Assembly: GCA_037127915.1 (NCBI GenBank)
Contig: JBAXXL010000001.1
Location: 1 to 64,000, forward strand
DNA from: JBAXXL01 sp037127915
GTDB taxonomy: Bacteria; Bacteroidota; Ignavibacteria; Kapaibacteriales; UBA2268
Length of the DNA stretch: 64,000 bases
Reading direction: 5' to 3'
The notes under the pieces were generated by a model. That model had not been told where the DNA came from and searched no databases. It saw only the letters and a list, made by a program, of their open reading frames with translations. Of the stretch, positions 14,930 to 23,508 are shown piece by piece. Position 1 is the stretch's first letter; every line of letters starts with the position of its first letter. A program made the position numbers and the translations under genes.

Positions 14930-16492
14930 TTACTCGGCGAATCTCTGCGCGATGGCTTTTGCAACATTTTGCCCATCAATCGCTGATGAAACAATACCGC
15001 CCGCATATCCTGCTCCTTCGCCGCATGGATATAAACCTTTAATCTGCAAATGTTCGCAAGATATTTTATCCCTTGGAATTCTTATCGGCGAGCTGGTACG
15101 CGATTCAAGTCCGATAACCGAAGCTGTAGAGGTAATATATCCGGGTAGTTTTCTGCCGAACTGTGTGATACCGTCCTGCAGGCTTTTGGAAATTTGCTCT
15201 GGAAACATATTGTACATTTCTGAATTTACTACACCTATTTGGTATGAAGTATCATTCAAGCGGCGCGAAGGTTTATTCTCTAAGAAATCGGTAAGCCTTT
15301 GCCCCGGAGCTTTTATCATATTGTCGGGATTTGGCATATAGAATTTTTTCTCAAGGCTTTCTTGAAATTTCAAACCTGCCAATGCGCCGTGCTTTGCAAA
15401 TTCTTGAAAATCTTCTGTATCTACTGTTGTAACAATACCTGAATTCGCATATCTGGAATTACGTTTTTCGTTACTCATTCCGTTAACAACAAGTTCTCCT
15501 GCGGAAGTAACCGCGGGAATAATATATCCGCCCGGGCACATACAAAATGTAAATACACCTCGGTTGCCGGATTGGGCGACTAATTTATAAATAGCGGGAG
15601 GGAGCATTTTATGATAATTTTTGCCATACTGAAGCTCGTTAATCAATTCTTGCGGATGCTCGATTCTAAAACCTAAAGCGTAAGGTTTTGATTCGATTTG
15701 GATTTTCTTATCGTTTAGCAAATAGTATATATCGCGCGCCGAATGGCCTGTCGCCAAAATTACGTAATCCGCTAAAACTTCATTTTCACCATTAACCATA
15801 ACACCAACTATTTTGTCAGCTTTGACAATCAGATCGGTAACACGCGAATTAAAATGCACTTCACCATTATTATCCAAAATTGTTTTTCTGATTTCAGCTA
15901 TGATTTTCGGTAATCTATTCGAGCCGATATGAGGTTGCGCGTCGAGCATAATATCGCTTTCCGCACCGTGTTCAACGAGTATTTGAAGTATTTTTGATAC
16001 GTTACCGCGTTTATTTGAGCGCGTATATAGCTTGCCGTCAGAATATGTTCCAGCTCCGCCTTCACCAAAACAATAATTTGAATCCGGATTTACTTTGCCT
16101 TCCTGATGAATATCCTTAATAGCAAACGGTCTTTTGCTTACATCATCTCCACGTTCAAAAATGATCGGTTTTATTCCGCGCTCCAGTAATTCCAATGCGG
16201 CAAAATAGCCCGCAGGACCTGCTCCAACGATTATAACCTTTTTTTGCTCATCCGCGGGAAGATAAGCTATTTTCTGAACTTCTTCCTCGGCTCCGGTATC
16301 TTCGCCAGAGTAAACCTTCATTTGCAAGCTGTATTTACCGGCTTTATGGCGGCAATCCAACGAACGCTTAACGTAGGTGATCTTGTTAATATCGCTTAAT
16401 TTAATATCGGCGGTATAAGCCGTTAAATTATTTATAATTTCTTGATTATCCAGCTGTTCCGGCGAAAGCTGTATGGTTATATCTTGTATCAT
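14930..16492 (-). CDS. FAD-dependent oxidoreductase (COG2509 family)
   Basis: A 520-residue flavoprotein of the large NAD(P)/FAD-dependent dehydrogenase family found in many anaerobes. An N-terminal ferredoxin-like region of about 80 residues precedes the Rossmann FAD motif VIIVGAGPAGYFAA (about 87-100). NYCFGEGGAGTYSDGKLYTR is the family hallmark. The second FAD motif is GLYPCGEGAGYAGGI near the C-terminus. The substrate is unknown. It is monocistronic, with a TAATTTTG element 38 nt upstream. Confidence 0.85.
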   Translation of the reverse strand: MIQDITIQLSPEQLDNQEIINNLTAYTADIKLSDINKITYVKRSLDCRHKAGKYSLQMKVYSGEDTGAEEEVQKIAYLPADEQKKVIIVGAGPAGYFAALELLERGIKPIIFERGDDVSKRPFAIKDIHQEGKVNPDSNYCFGEGGAGTYSDGKLYTRSNKRGNVSKILQILVEHGAESDIMLDAQPHIGSNRLPKIIAEIRKTILDNNGEVHFNSRVTDLIVKADKIVGVMVNGENEVLADYVILATGHSARDIYYLLNDKKIQIESKPYALGFRIEHPQELINELQYGKNYHKMLPPAIYKLVAQSGNRGVFTFCMCPGGYIIPAVTSAGELVVNGMSNEKRNSRYANSGIVTTVDTEDFQEFAKHGALAGLKFQESLEKKFYMPNPDNMIKAPGQRLTDFLENKPSRRLNDTSYQIGVVNSEMYNMFPEQISKSLQDGITQFGRKLPGYITSTASVIGLESRTSSPIRIPRDKISCEHLQIKGLYPCGEGAGYAGGIVSSAIDGQNVAKAIAQRFAE

Positions 16493-16530
16493 TTTTTACT
16501 TATTTTGTAATTGTACTTTTTCTATTTGTA

Positions 16531-16538
16531 CAAAATTA
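16531..16538 (-). promoter_or_regulatory. Putative -7 element for the FAD oxidoreductase gene
   Basis: TAATTTTG on the minus strand, 38 nt upstream of the start at 16492. Confidence 0.4.
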
Positions 16539-16627
16539 ACACTTTTATTGCGGTTATGGCAATTTGCTGTTTTTTTTGTGTCGGCTTAGTGAGTTTGATT
16601 GTTTTGCTGAATGCTGCGCAATACATG

Positions 16628-16662
16628 AAGATGTGCCACATTTTCAAAGCGTGGCACATCTT
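16628..16662 (-). terminator. Hairpin downstream of the purF-maf unit
   Basis: A perfect 12-bp stem (AAGATGTGCCAC with its complement) has an 11-nt loop, 22 nt after the maf stop. T runs are weak on both strands, so it may be a terminator or another dispersed palindrome. Confidence 0.45.
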
Positions 16663-16683
16663 ATCTTCTTATCTTTATAAACT

Positions 16684-17286
16684 TTAAAAGCTCATCAACA
16701 CTTTGAAAAACAATTGTAGCGGCAAACCAACTACGTTATAATAACATCCTTCTATCCGGCTGACAAATACTGCGCCGAAATCATCTTGGATTCCATACGC
16801 TCCGGCTTTGTCCATAGGTGAGCCGGTTTCGATGTATGAATGAATTTCTTTATCGGTCAATTCGCGGAACTCAACTTTGGTTTTTTCATAAACAGTCTTT
16901 TCTGCGCCGGTAGTTGTGTCAATAAAAGCTAAACCTGTATAAACGTAATGTGAATTTCCCGATAGAGCTCTGAGCATCTCTGCGGCTTCCTGTTCGCTAT
17001 CCGGTTTGCCGAGCACTCTGTCGTTTAAAACGACAATAGTATCGGCTCCGATAACTATGGACGGATCAGTCAATCGCTGAGCAACGTCACGGGCTTTGTC
17101 AAGCGCTATTGAACAGCAAATCACTTCCGGAGGGAAATCGCCGCTAATATCCTCTTCCACATTCGAGACAATAATCTCAAAATCTAACTCGATTTGCTCT
17201 AATAGCTTTTTGCGTCTTGGCGATTGGGATGCCAAAACAATCTTTTTGTCAAAATTATAAAGTGATTTTATTCCGCTCATTTGCAT
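16684..17286 (-). CDS. maf: Maf family nucleotide pyrophosphatase
   Basis: 200 residues from the ATG at 17286; an upstream TTG at 17304 would overlap purF and adds nothing conserved. It hydrolyses non-canonical or pyrimidine nucleoside triphosphates to monophosphates. The Maf signature IVLASQSPRRKKLL is near the N-terminus, VIGADTIVVL and LGKP in the middle, and the GSPMDKAGAYGIQD motif near residue 165. It starts 8 nt after the purF stop and is surely cotranscribed. Subfamily (dTTP/UTP or m7GTP) is not settled by eye. Confidence 0.9.
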   Translation of the reverse strand: MQMSGIKSLYNFDKKIVLASQSPRRKKLLEQIELDFEIIVSNVEEDISGDFPPEVICCSIALDKARDVAQRLTDPSIVIGADTIVVLNDRVLGKPDSEQEAAEMLRALSGNSHYVYTGLAFIDTTTGAEKTVYEKTKVEFRELTDKEIHSYIETGSPMDKAGAYGIQDDFGAVFVSRIEGCYYNVVGLPLQLFFKVLMSF

Positions 17287-17294
17287 ATTATAAA

Positions 17295-18788
17295 TTATTC
17301 GCAATCCTCTAAGCTAATAGGATAGTTACCTGTGAAGCAAGCTGTGCAATAACCGACACCTTCGTCTTGCGGAACTGATGCCATCAATGCTTCTTGCGAT
17401 AAATAATGCAATGTATCGGCACCCAAGGCTTTACTAATTTCTTCAGTTGTGTCATAATGATTTGCAATTAATTCTTCTGAACTCGGGAAATCCATTCCAT
17501 AGAAGCATGGATATTTAATTTTCGGAGATGTAATTTTCAAGTTTATTTTTCTAGGGTTGGCTGATTTTACCATTTCGAGTAATATTTTCGAGGTAGTCCC
17601 GCGAACTATCGAATCGTCAATCAACACAATGTTTCTGTTTTCAATAACACCTTTTACAGGATTAAATTTTGTTCTTACCTTGAACATTCTATTATCTTGC
17701 CCCGGTGCGATAAAAGTTCTGCCTACGTAATGGCTACGAATTAAACCAATTTCATATACCGTTGGATTGCCTTGCTCATCGTTTGCGCGAGCATAACCTA
17801 ATGCAGAAGTGCTCCCGCTGTCGGGAACAGCCATCGCACGGATTTTATCTGTATTGTCAACTTCGGGACTTTCTGCGGCTAAATTTTTCCCCAATTTCCT
17901 TCTTACTTTGTCCACGTTATGACCGAAAATTTTGCTGTCCGGTCTGGAAAAATATATATATTCGAAAATACAGTGTGCGGCGACGGGGGTTTCTTCTTCG
18001 ATTGTATAAGATTGAACTTCACCAGTTTCTACTGTATTGTCGTCAATTACTATTATTTCGTTATGTTTTATTTGTCTGATATATTCTGCATTAACTATGT
18101 CGAATGCCGATGTTTCCGATGCTACCAGATATGAAAATTTATTTGTCTCCGGTACCCACAATCTGCCCAAACTTAACGGACGAACACCGTGAGGATCACA
18201 AGCGGCTACTAATCCAATTTCAGTTGCCATAACCAAAGAATAAGCACCGCGAATAGCTTTCAAAGCTTCACGGATTTGATCCAATGGTTTTTCCTGACGT
18301 GAATGCGCGATTAGGTGCATTACTATTTCGGAATCGGTTGTGGTTTGGAAAATAGCTCCCTGGTTGTGTAATCTTTTACGTAAACTCTTAGTATTTACTA
18401 AATTTCCGTTATGCGCCAAGCATAGCAAACCCGAATGATAAACCATATTAAACGGCTGTATATTCAATTTTGTAGAAGCGCCGGTAGTTGAATAGCGGTT
18501 ATGACCAATTGCCATTTCGCCAATCAAAACGTCGGTCAGAATCTTCGAATCGGCAAATACATCGAGAACCAAACCTTGGTTTCTGTTGTAAGCGAAACGT
18601 TTCTTTCCTTTTTTCTCATCGTAATAAACACTTGATATACCAGCGGCTTCTTGTCCGCGGTGTTGTTGGGCGTGAAGCCCGTAGTAAGTCATTATAGAAG
18701 CGTGTGGGTGGCCATAGATGCCGAATATAGCGCAGTTGCAGTGTGGTTTGTCTAATCCGTCGAATTTATCACAATTTTCTTTACACAT
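17295..18788 (-). CDS. purF: Amidophosphoribosyltransferase
   Basis: A 497-residue enzyme that catalyses the first committed step of purine synthesis (PRPP plus glutamine to phosphoribosylamine). A short N-terminal propeptide precedes the nucleophile Cys19 (in CNCAIFGIYG), to be exposed by self-cleavage. The glutaminase domain has GHNRYSTTG and HNGNL. The phosphoribosyltransferase signature is NIVLIDDSIVRGTTS. Cysteines in AAHCIFEYIY, YPCFYGMD and GYCTACF match the ligands of the structural iron-sulfur cluster of the Bacillus-type enzyme. First gene of a two-gene unit with maf. A TAATTTTG element lies 37 nt upstream. Confidence 0.95.
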   Translation of the reverse strand: MCKENCDKFDGLDKPHCNCAIFGIYGHPHASIMTYYGLHAQQHRGQEAAGISSVYYDEKKGKKRFAYNRNQGLVLDVFADSKILTDVLIGEMAIGHNRYSTTGASTKLNIQPFNMVYHSGLLCLAHNGNLVNTKSLRKRLHNQGAIFQTTTDSEIVMHLIAHSRQEKPLDQIREALKAIRGAYSLVMATEIGLVAACDPHGVRPLSLGRLWVPETNKFSYLVASETSAFDIVNAEYIRQIKHNEIIVIDDNTVETGEVQSYTIEEETPVAAHCIFEYIYFSRPDSKIFGHNVDKVRRKLGKNLAAESPEVDNTDKIRAMAVPDSGSTSALGYARANDEQGNPTVYEIGLIRSHYVGRTFIAPGQDNRMFKVRTKFNPVKGVIENRNIVLIDDSIVRGTTSKILLEMVKSANPRKINLKITSPKIKYPCFYGMDFPSSEELIANHYDTTEEISKALGADTLHYLSQEALMASVPQDEGVGYCTACFTGNYPISLEDCE

Positions 18789-18825
18789 AGATTTGCTTTA
18801 TTGGTTATCGGTTATTTATTAAATA

Positions 18826-18833
18826 CAAAATTA
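18826..18833 (-). promoter_or_regulatory. Putative -7 element for purF-maf
   Basis: TAATTTTG on the minus strand, 37 nt upstream of the purF start. Confidence 0.4.
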
Positions 18834-19105
18834 ACATTTTTTTCCCTTTTCTCATTTTTTGCGGTTGCTAGAAAAGCCAAAATTATCAACATTGCGTTCA
18901 TAGAAAATTAATAGACGGATGAGATGCAAAAGAATTCTTTTTTTTTAATTTCTGAATTAGGATTTAAGGTAGAATAGCACACAGAAGACGCAGATTTAGC
19001 AGATAACCGCGGATATTTTTAGACTATATTAGATAAAAGCAAGATTCTACGCAGATGATGTCACTTCGAAAGTGGAGTTTTGCTCTGAAAGAGCTTAATA
19101 TCAAT

Positions 19106-19129
19106 AACCGTGGGTGTAAGCCCACGGTT
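19106..19129. repeat. REP-like palindrome
   Basis: AACCGTGGG and CCCACGGTT pair perfectly over a 6-nt loop. It lies in the 411-nt gene-free stretch 18789-19199, which otherwise holds only low-complexity sequence. Confidence 0.7.
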
Positions 19130-19138
19130 GATCTGTAG

Positions 19139-19157
19139 GGGCGTATAGCATACGCCC
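19139..19157. repeat. REP-like palindrome
   Basis: GGGCGTAT and ATACGCCC pair over AGC. Preceded by TGTAGG, as are the elements at 7468 and 7666. Confidence 0.65.
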
Positions 19158-19199
19158 AAAATGGGCGAAATATACCTATTTCTTAATGTACTTACTTGA

Positions 19200-19472
19200 T
19201 TATATAGTTAATACAATTTTCCCTTCATTATAATTGTGAATAAGCATTGATACAAATGCTTGATAAGGAATTCCCTCTTCGATGGCTTTGACTTTAATTT
19301 TCTCATAATCCCTTTGGGATAAAGCAATTTCAAGTATTTTATCAAATTCAATGCTTTTGCGGGCATATTCTTCGTAAACCTTATTCACGTTTTTATCCAG
19401 ATTGGGCTCCCATTCCTCAGAGTATAACGACTCAATAAGTTCTTTTTCTTCTTGATCAATATATTTCATCAT
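19200..19472 (-). CDS. Ribbon-helix-helix type antitoxin
   Basis: 90 residues. The C-terminal half, ALSQRDYEKIKVKAIEEGIP then YQAFVSMLIHNYNEGKI, is the pattern of CopG/RHH-like antitoxins of type II systems (a beta strand followed by two helices). The acidic N-terminal half probably wraps the toxin. It directly abuts the RelE/ParE-like toxin gene (stop at 19473, start at 19472). Toxin-before-antitoxin order also occurs at 46957-47525, where a related antitoxin follows a different toxin. DNA binding and autoregulation of the operon are expected. Confidence 0.75.
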   Translation of the reverse strand: MMKYIDQEEKELIESLYSEEWEPNLDKNVNKVYEEYARKSIEFDKILEIALSQRDYEKIKVKAIEEGIPYQAFVSMLIHNYNEGKIVLTI

Positions 19473-19718
19473 TTAATGATAATGATTTGTTATTGTGATT
19501 ACTTCAACTTTATCTTCGACAATAATAAAAATCGCCCTGTATTTTAAGTCAATACGAAACGAATAGATTCTTAAATGTTTTGGTTCAAGAATTTCAACAT
19601 TTAATGAAGGATGATTGAAGTCATTCTCAAAAAGTGTTTTTGCTTTTTCGTATTTCTTTTCTAAATGATGAGTTTTTAAATACTCAGCCAATTTATCGTT
19701 TAATTCTTTTATTTTCAT
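19473..19718 (-). CDS. RelE/ParE-superfamily toxin
   Basis: An 81-residue basic protein with two N-terminal helices and a C-terminal sheet ending FRIDLKYRAIFI and VEVITITNHYH. This is the usual end of RelE/ParE/HigB-like toxins (the final His-Tyr region is part of the active face in mRNA interferases). Its start overlaps the previous gene as ATGA (19715-19718), and its stop touches the antitoxin start. Most likely a ribosome-dependent mRNase; gyrase inhibition (ParE) cannot be excluded. Confidence 0.75.
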   Translation of the reverse strand: MKIKELNDKLAEYLKTHHLEKKYEKAKTLFENDFNHPSLNVEILEPKHLRIYSFRIDLKYRAIFIIVEDKVEVITITNHYH

Positions 19719-19963
19719 TGTTTCGAGTAAATTGATGAGTTTAACAATCCATCCTCAATATCACTCAATAATAATTCATTATGTCCATATTCTTTTAAAG
19801 TGAGCATAATATCTTGAACGTTCAAAGTTTTATCAAACTCTTCTAGCTTGATTTCATTTTTGCGAATTACAACTTCCGATACATCTTGCTGAAAAAGTAC
19901 GCTTATAATTTCAACTAAATGTATATTTAAGTCTTTAATCCCTATTTCGAGAACTGCTTTCAT
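19715..19963 (-). CDS. Small acidic protein, possible third component of the toxin-antitoxin locus
   Basis: 82 residues, no signal peptide. It begins with a long helix (IKDLNIHLVEIISVLFQQDV) and then beta-rich sequence with SEVVIRKNEIKLEEFDKTL. It is translationally coupled to the toxin gene by a four-base overlap and is the first gene behind the promoter-like element at 20018. Position and size suggest an extra antitoxin or regulator, giving a three-gene order of X, toxin, RHH antitoxin. No family was recognised with certainty. Confidence 0.6.
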   Translation of the reverse strand: MKAVLEIGIKDLNIHLVEIISVLFQQDVSEVVIRKNEIKLEEFDKTLNVQDIMLTLKEYGHNELLLSDIEDGLLNSSIYSKQ

Positions 19964-20017
19964 ATCTATATTTTCTTTACTGTTTATTATATTTTTTATT
20001 CAATAAATCAATTCATA

Positions 20018-20025
20018 CAAAATTA
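20018..20025 (-). promoter_or_regulatory. Putative -7 element for the toxin-antitoxin locus
   Basis: TAATTTTG on the minus strand, 54 nt before the start at 19963. Confidence 0.35.
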
Positions 20026-20067
20026 ATGTTTTTCCACAATATATAATTACACAACCACGAATTTACC

Positions 20068-20104
20068 AAAAAAAAAACCGAATCAACCCGATTCGGCTTT
20101 TTTT
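20068..20104 (-). terminator. Terminator of the eight-gene secretion operon (repeat family)
   Basis: CCGAATC (20078-20084) and GATTCGG (20090-20096) form the stem, with A and T runs on either side. On the minus strand it ends in a T run, 22 nt after the stop of the 20118 gene. One of five nearly identical terminators. Confidence 0.85.
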
Positions 20105-20117
20105 AATAATCGATCAG

Positions 20118-21797
20118 TTATTTTCTTAATATCATAGATTTGGTCAATATATTGTTGTAAATTTGAAGCATATAGAAGTATATTCCACTCGGAAGATGCA
20201 ATTTTTCAGCATCCAATTTCGCTGAATAATTTCCGTATTGCTGGTATTCATTTACGAGAGTGCATACTTCATTCCCCATAGCATCGAATACTTTTAGCTG
20301 AACATTCCCGGCTTCCTGGATGGTATAATCAATTGAAGTAAAATGATTAAAAGGATTTGGTTGATTTTGCTCTAAGCCTATATTTCTCATTGTTATTTCT
20401 TCTTCAATTGAATTACTCCTGCTTTTTACTGTATAGGAATATGATAACATTCCGTTTTTTAAAGAGTCTGTTTCGTCTTGCGGCAAATATGATTTGATAT
20501 AATCCACTTTAACTTCGGGGTCGGAGACGGTTACTTTCAAATAACCCGCGCCATCCATAGTAAGGTCTGTGTATGCGTCAGCATTCGCTAAAACTCCAAT
20601 CTCATAAGTAGAGTCGCTCGGCATAGGGACTTCTTGGTAAACAACCCCGTCCAATTCTTCTTTGGCAAACAAATGGTCGTGCCCTTGGAAAAATATATTC
20701 ACCCCATTATCAACCATCAGTTGGTGAATTGGTTTATCCCAGCCGGGACGGCTTTTGCTAAAGCCCCATTTCGTTTTTTTTGTGTCTTCCCAGCCACCCC
20801 ATTCATATAGCATTGCTGTGGAGACAGCACCTCGGCCTTGACCTAAAGTATGATGTGCAAATACGAACTTGTATTTAGCTTTGCTGGTTTCAAGATTGTT
20901 TTTAAACCAGAAGTACTGTTTATCGCCGATTGTCCAATCCCATTTTTGTGGTTTCGCATTAGCAGTATAGTACCGGTAAACATCTATTACAACAAAAAGC
21001 GCGTCGGCCCATTCCCAAGCATAGTAGTTTTCCGGTTTGCCGATGCCCAATTCTTCTTCATCTGTGTTACCTGAATAAAATCCGTCAGGGAAAGGATTCG
21101 GATAATACTTCTGTCTCCATTTGGTTTCATAAACGGCTAAATTATCGGGAGGTGTTTGTAAGAGATAATATCCGCTTTCACCTTCGTGATTACCGATACA
21201 CAAAAACAAAGGCGAGGAATGGCATAACATTCCAAAAAAAGGTAAATAATCTAAGTGAAGTTTCTTTACTTGTTCGTCGGTGATAGTTGTTGGATTGTGA
21301 TCGTCGCCGAAAGTATCGCCCAAATCCAAAATAAAGTCAGTGCTGTCTTTGGCTTGGTTTTCCATCGAAACTTTCATCAAACCGGAACTGCCTTTTTTGT
21401 CATAGAGATGTGGGTCCGCTTGAATTGTAAATGAAAAACTGCTTCCCTTTGCTCTCTGTGTCTGAAAAAAATATTCCTGGCTGGTGGAAAAGCTTTGTGA
21501 CTCATTTTCTCGGTACTGGATTCGATAAAAATATCGTGTGTTAGCTGACAAATTGTTGATTATAAGCTCAACCTGTTCCGGAAATGAAGTTGTATAATTT
21601 TCTGACTTGTTGGTGTAATTACCGCTCGATAATCCATACTCTACAAAAAACTCAATTTTATCCTTTGCCAAAACATTAGCTGTTATTGAATTTGTTGTTG
21701 GCCGTCCCAAAATAATGGTACCTTTATCCAAAAAATCAGCTTCAAGATTAATACAAAGCATAAATAAAATTACATACGTTCCATATATTAATTTCAT
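20118..21797 (-). CDS. Secreted purple-acid-phosphatase-like metallophosphoesterase with T9SS sorting domain
   Basis: 559 residues. The signal peptide (about 1-20) is followed by a fibronectin-like N-terminal domain (about 28-115), as in purple acid phosphatases, then a calcineurin-like metallophosphoesterase domain. Metal-site motifs are ADPH (127-130), LDLGD (157-161), GNHE (202-205), FAHHTLG and FQGHDH. The C-terminus is a T9SS type A domain starting at NQPNPFNHFTSIDY. It is predicted to act outside the cell, on phosphomonoesters or diesters. Last gene of the operon that begins with the ECF sigma gene at 30755, 11 nt behind its paralogue. Confidence 0.87.
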   Translation of the reverse strand: MKLIYGTYVILFMLCINLEADFLDKGTIILGRPTTNSITANVLAKDKIEFFVEYGLSSGNYTNKSENYTTSFPEQVELIINNLSANTRYFYRIQYRENESQSFSTSQEYFFQTQRAKGSSFSFTIQADPHLYDKKGSSGLMKVSMENQAKDSTDFILDLGDTFGDDHNPTTITDEQVKKLHLDYLPFFGMLCHSSPLFLCIGNHEGESGYYLLQTPPDNLAVYETKWRQKYYPNPFPDGFYSGNTDEEELGIGKPENYYAWEWADALFVVIDVYRYYTANAKPQKWDWTIGDKQYFWFKNNLETSKAKYKFVFAHHTLGQGRGAVSTAMLYEWGGWEDTKKTKWGFSKSRPGWDKPIHQLMVDNGVNIFFQGHDHLFAKEELDGVVYQEVPMPSDSTYEIGVLANADAYTDLTMDGAGYLKVTVSDPEVKVDYIKSYLPQDETDSLKNGMLSYSYTVKSRSNSIEEEITMRNIGLEQNQPNPFNHFTSIDYTIQEAGNVQLKVFDAMGNEVCTLVNEYQQYGNYSAKLDAEKLHLPSGIYFYMLQIYNNILTKSMILRK

Positions 21798-21808
21798 ATT
21801 TTATTCTC

Positions 21809-23485
21809 TTATTTCAAAATTGTAAATTTAACAGTTTTATTTTGATTTTTTGTGCTTAAGTGGCATATATATATGCCTTGTTCAATTGACTTCCCAAAGT
21901 TATCGCATCCATCCCAATTAAAATCTATCTGATTATTGAGTATTTGAATATCATTGAATGACCGGATTAATCTGCCTTGCAAATCATAGATTTCGATATT
22001 GGCTTTTTGGGAATCGGTAACAATCGCTTTTATACTAATAATGCTTTGACTTCTGTTTGGACTTACAAATAACTGTAAATCAGTCTTTGTTACATTATCT
22101 TGTACGCTATTTGAGCCAGATTTAGTGATAGTATAAGTATAGATTATATCCTTGTTGTGTCTTTGGCCGTTTTCTTCTTTTGGTAGCAACGTTCCGACAA
22201 AATCTACCTTCGCAGTTGTATCGGTCATATTAACAAGTACATAACCTCTGCCCGGTAAAAGAACGCCGTCTTTATATCCATAAGCCGTTGCTTGAAAACT
22301 GTTAATGTTCTTATTCGAAGGCTGTGGACATTCTTGGTATATAATACCGTCCTTTTCCTGCTTCCCAAAGAAATGGTCGTGCCCGTGGAAGAAGATATTA
22401 ACACCATTTTCAACCATTAATTGATGGATAGGTTTATCCCAACCCGGGCGGTTTGTGTCAAATCCCCAGGTGGAATCGGCATTCATTCCTCCCCATTCAT
22501 ATAAATGAGCGAATTCAGTACCTCCGCGGGCTTGGTCTGCATTTCCACCAACTAATTGATGGCAAAACACAAATTTGAATTTTGCCTTGCTGGTTGATAA
22601 AGTATTTTTGAACCAGTTATATTGTTCAAGACCCAAAGTCCAACCCCAACCAGGTTTCTTGACCGTATTCCAATATGGGTCAAGTACAACGAAAAGCGCA
22701 TCTCCCCAAGTCCAGGAATAATAGCTTTGACGTAATCCAACAAAATTCTCACTTTTTGTATCTCCGCCAAAAAATCCGTCTGGTTCCGGATTCGGGTAGT
22801 ATAATTTTCTTGAATTTGTTGTTATAACCGCCATATTATTTTCTGTATTGTCTATCTTCCATCCCAGCTCACCTTCGTGGTTACCTATAACCAGAAAAAG
22901 TGGAACCGAATGGCAAGCGTAATCATAATATGACCTTAAAAGTAGAATTCTTTTAGTAACTTCAGTTTGATTGAATACGGGCAGTTTTTCGGACATAAAA
23001 TTATCCCCCAAATCAAAGACAAAATCCGGATTATGGGATAGGATATTTTCCATTGATAGTGCAAATGATTCGTAATTTGAATTGGTATCCAAATGTGGAT
23101 CGGCTTCTATCGCAAAAGAAAATGAACTCCCTGATGCTCTTTGGGTATGGAATTTATAAACCGGCCGCTTAAGATAATCATTTGTTCCTACTTCACGGTA
23201 TCGCATTCTATAGAAATACTGATTATCCGCTTCCAAATTGCCTAAAATAACAACAAATGGAATATTAGCTTCGTGATTTTTTGATTCTGTTTGATTAGAA
23301 AAATTCGACGAATCTTTTCCATATTCGTAATAAACTTCAAGTGCTTTATTTGCAAAAGCGTGAACAGTTATTGAATTTGCAGTGGGTCTTCCCAAAAGTT
23401 CATTGCAATTAAACAAATCATCGGATAATGAATGATATGTTAAAATAAACATTAAAGAAAGAATTGTAATTATATATTTTTTCAT
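21809..23485 (-). CDS. Second secreted metallophosphoesterase with T9SS sorting domain
   Basis: 558 residues, a tandem paralogue of the 20118 product with the same order: signal peptide, fibronectin-like domain, calcineurin-like phosphoesterase, T9SS CTD. Motifs are EADPHLDTN, VFDLGDNFM, VIGNHEGE, FCHQLVGG and FHGHDHFFG. The two proteins have diverged in the middle and in the CTD (here SPNRSQSIISI, ending VKFTILK), so they may differ in substrate. Gap to the next gene is 11 nt. The start is the ATG at 23485. Confidence 0.87.
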   Translation of the reverse strand: MKKYIITILSLMFILTYHSLSDDLFNCNELLGRPTANSITVHAFANKALEVYYEYGKDSSNFSNQTESKNHEANIPFVVILGNLEADNQYFYRMRYREVGTNDYLKRPVYKFHTQRASGSSFSFAIEADPHLDTNSNYESFALSMENILSHNPDFVFDLGDNFMSEKLPVFNQTEVTKRILLLRSYYDYACHSVPLFLVIGNHEGELGWKIDNTENNMAVITTNSRKLYYPNPEPDGFFGGDTKSENFVGLRQSYYSWTWGDALFVVLDPYWNTVKKPGWGWTLGLEQYNWFKNTLSTSKAKFKFVFCHQLVGGNADQARGGTEFAHLYEWGGMNADSTWGFDTNRPGWDKPIHQLMVENGVNIFFHGHDHFFGKQEKDGIIYQECPQPSNKNINSFQATAYGYKDGVLLPGRGYVLVNMTDTTAKVDFVGTLLPKEENGQRHNKDIIYTYTITKSGSNSVQDNVTKTDLQLFVSPNRSQSIISIKAIVTDSQKANIEIYDLQGRLIRSFNDIQILNNQIDFNWDGCDNFGKSIEQGIYICHLSTKNQNKTVKFTILK

Positions 23486-23508
23486 TTTATTTCTGCTGTA
23501 CCTTTTTG

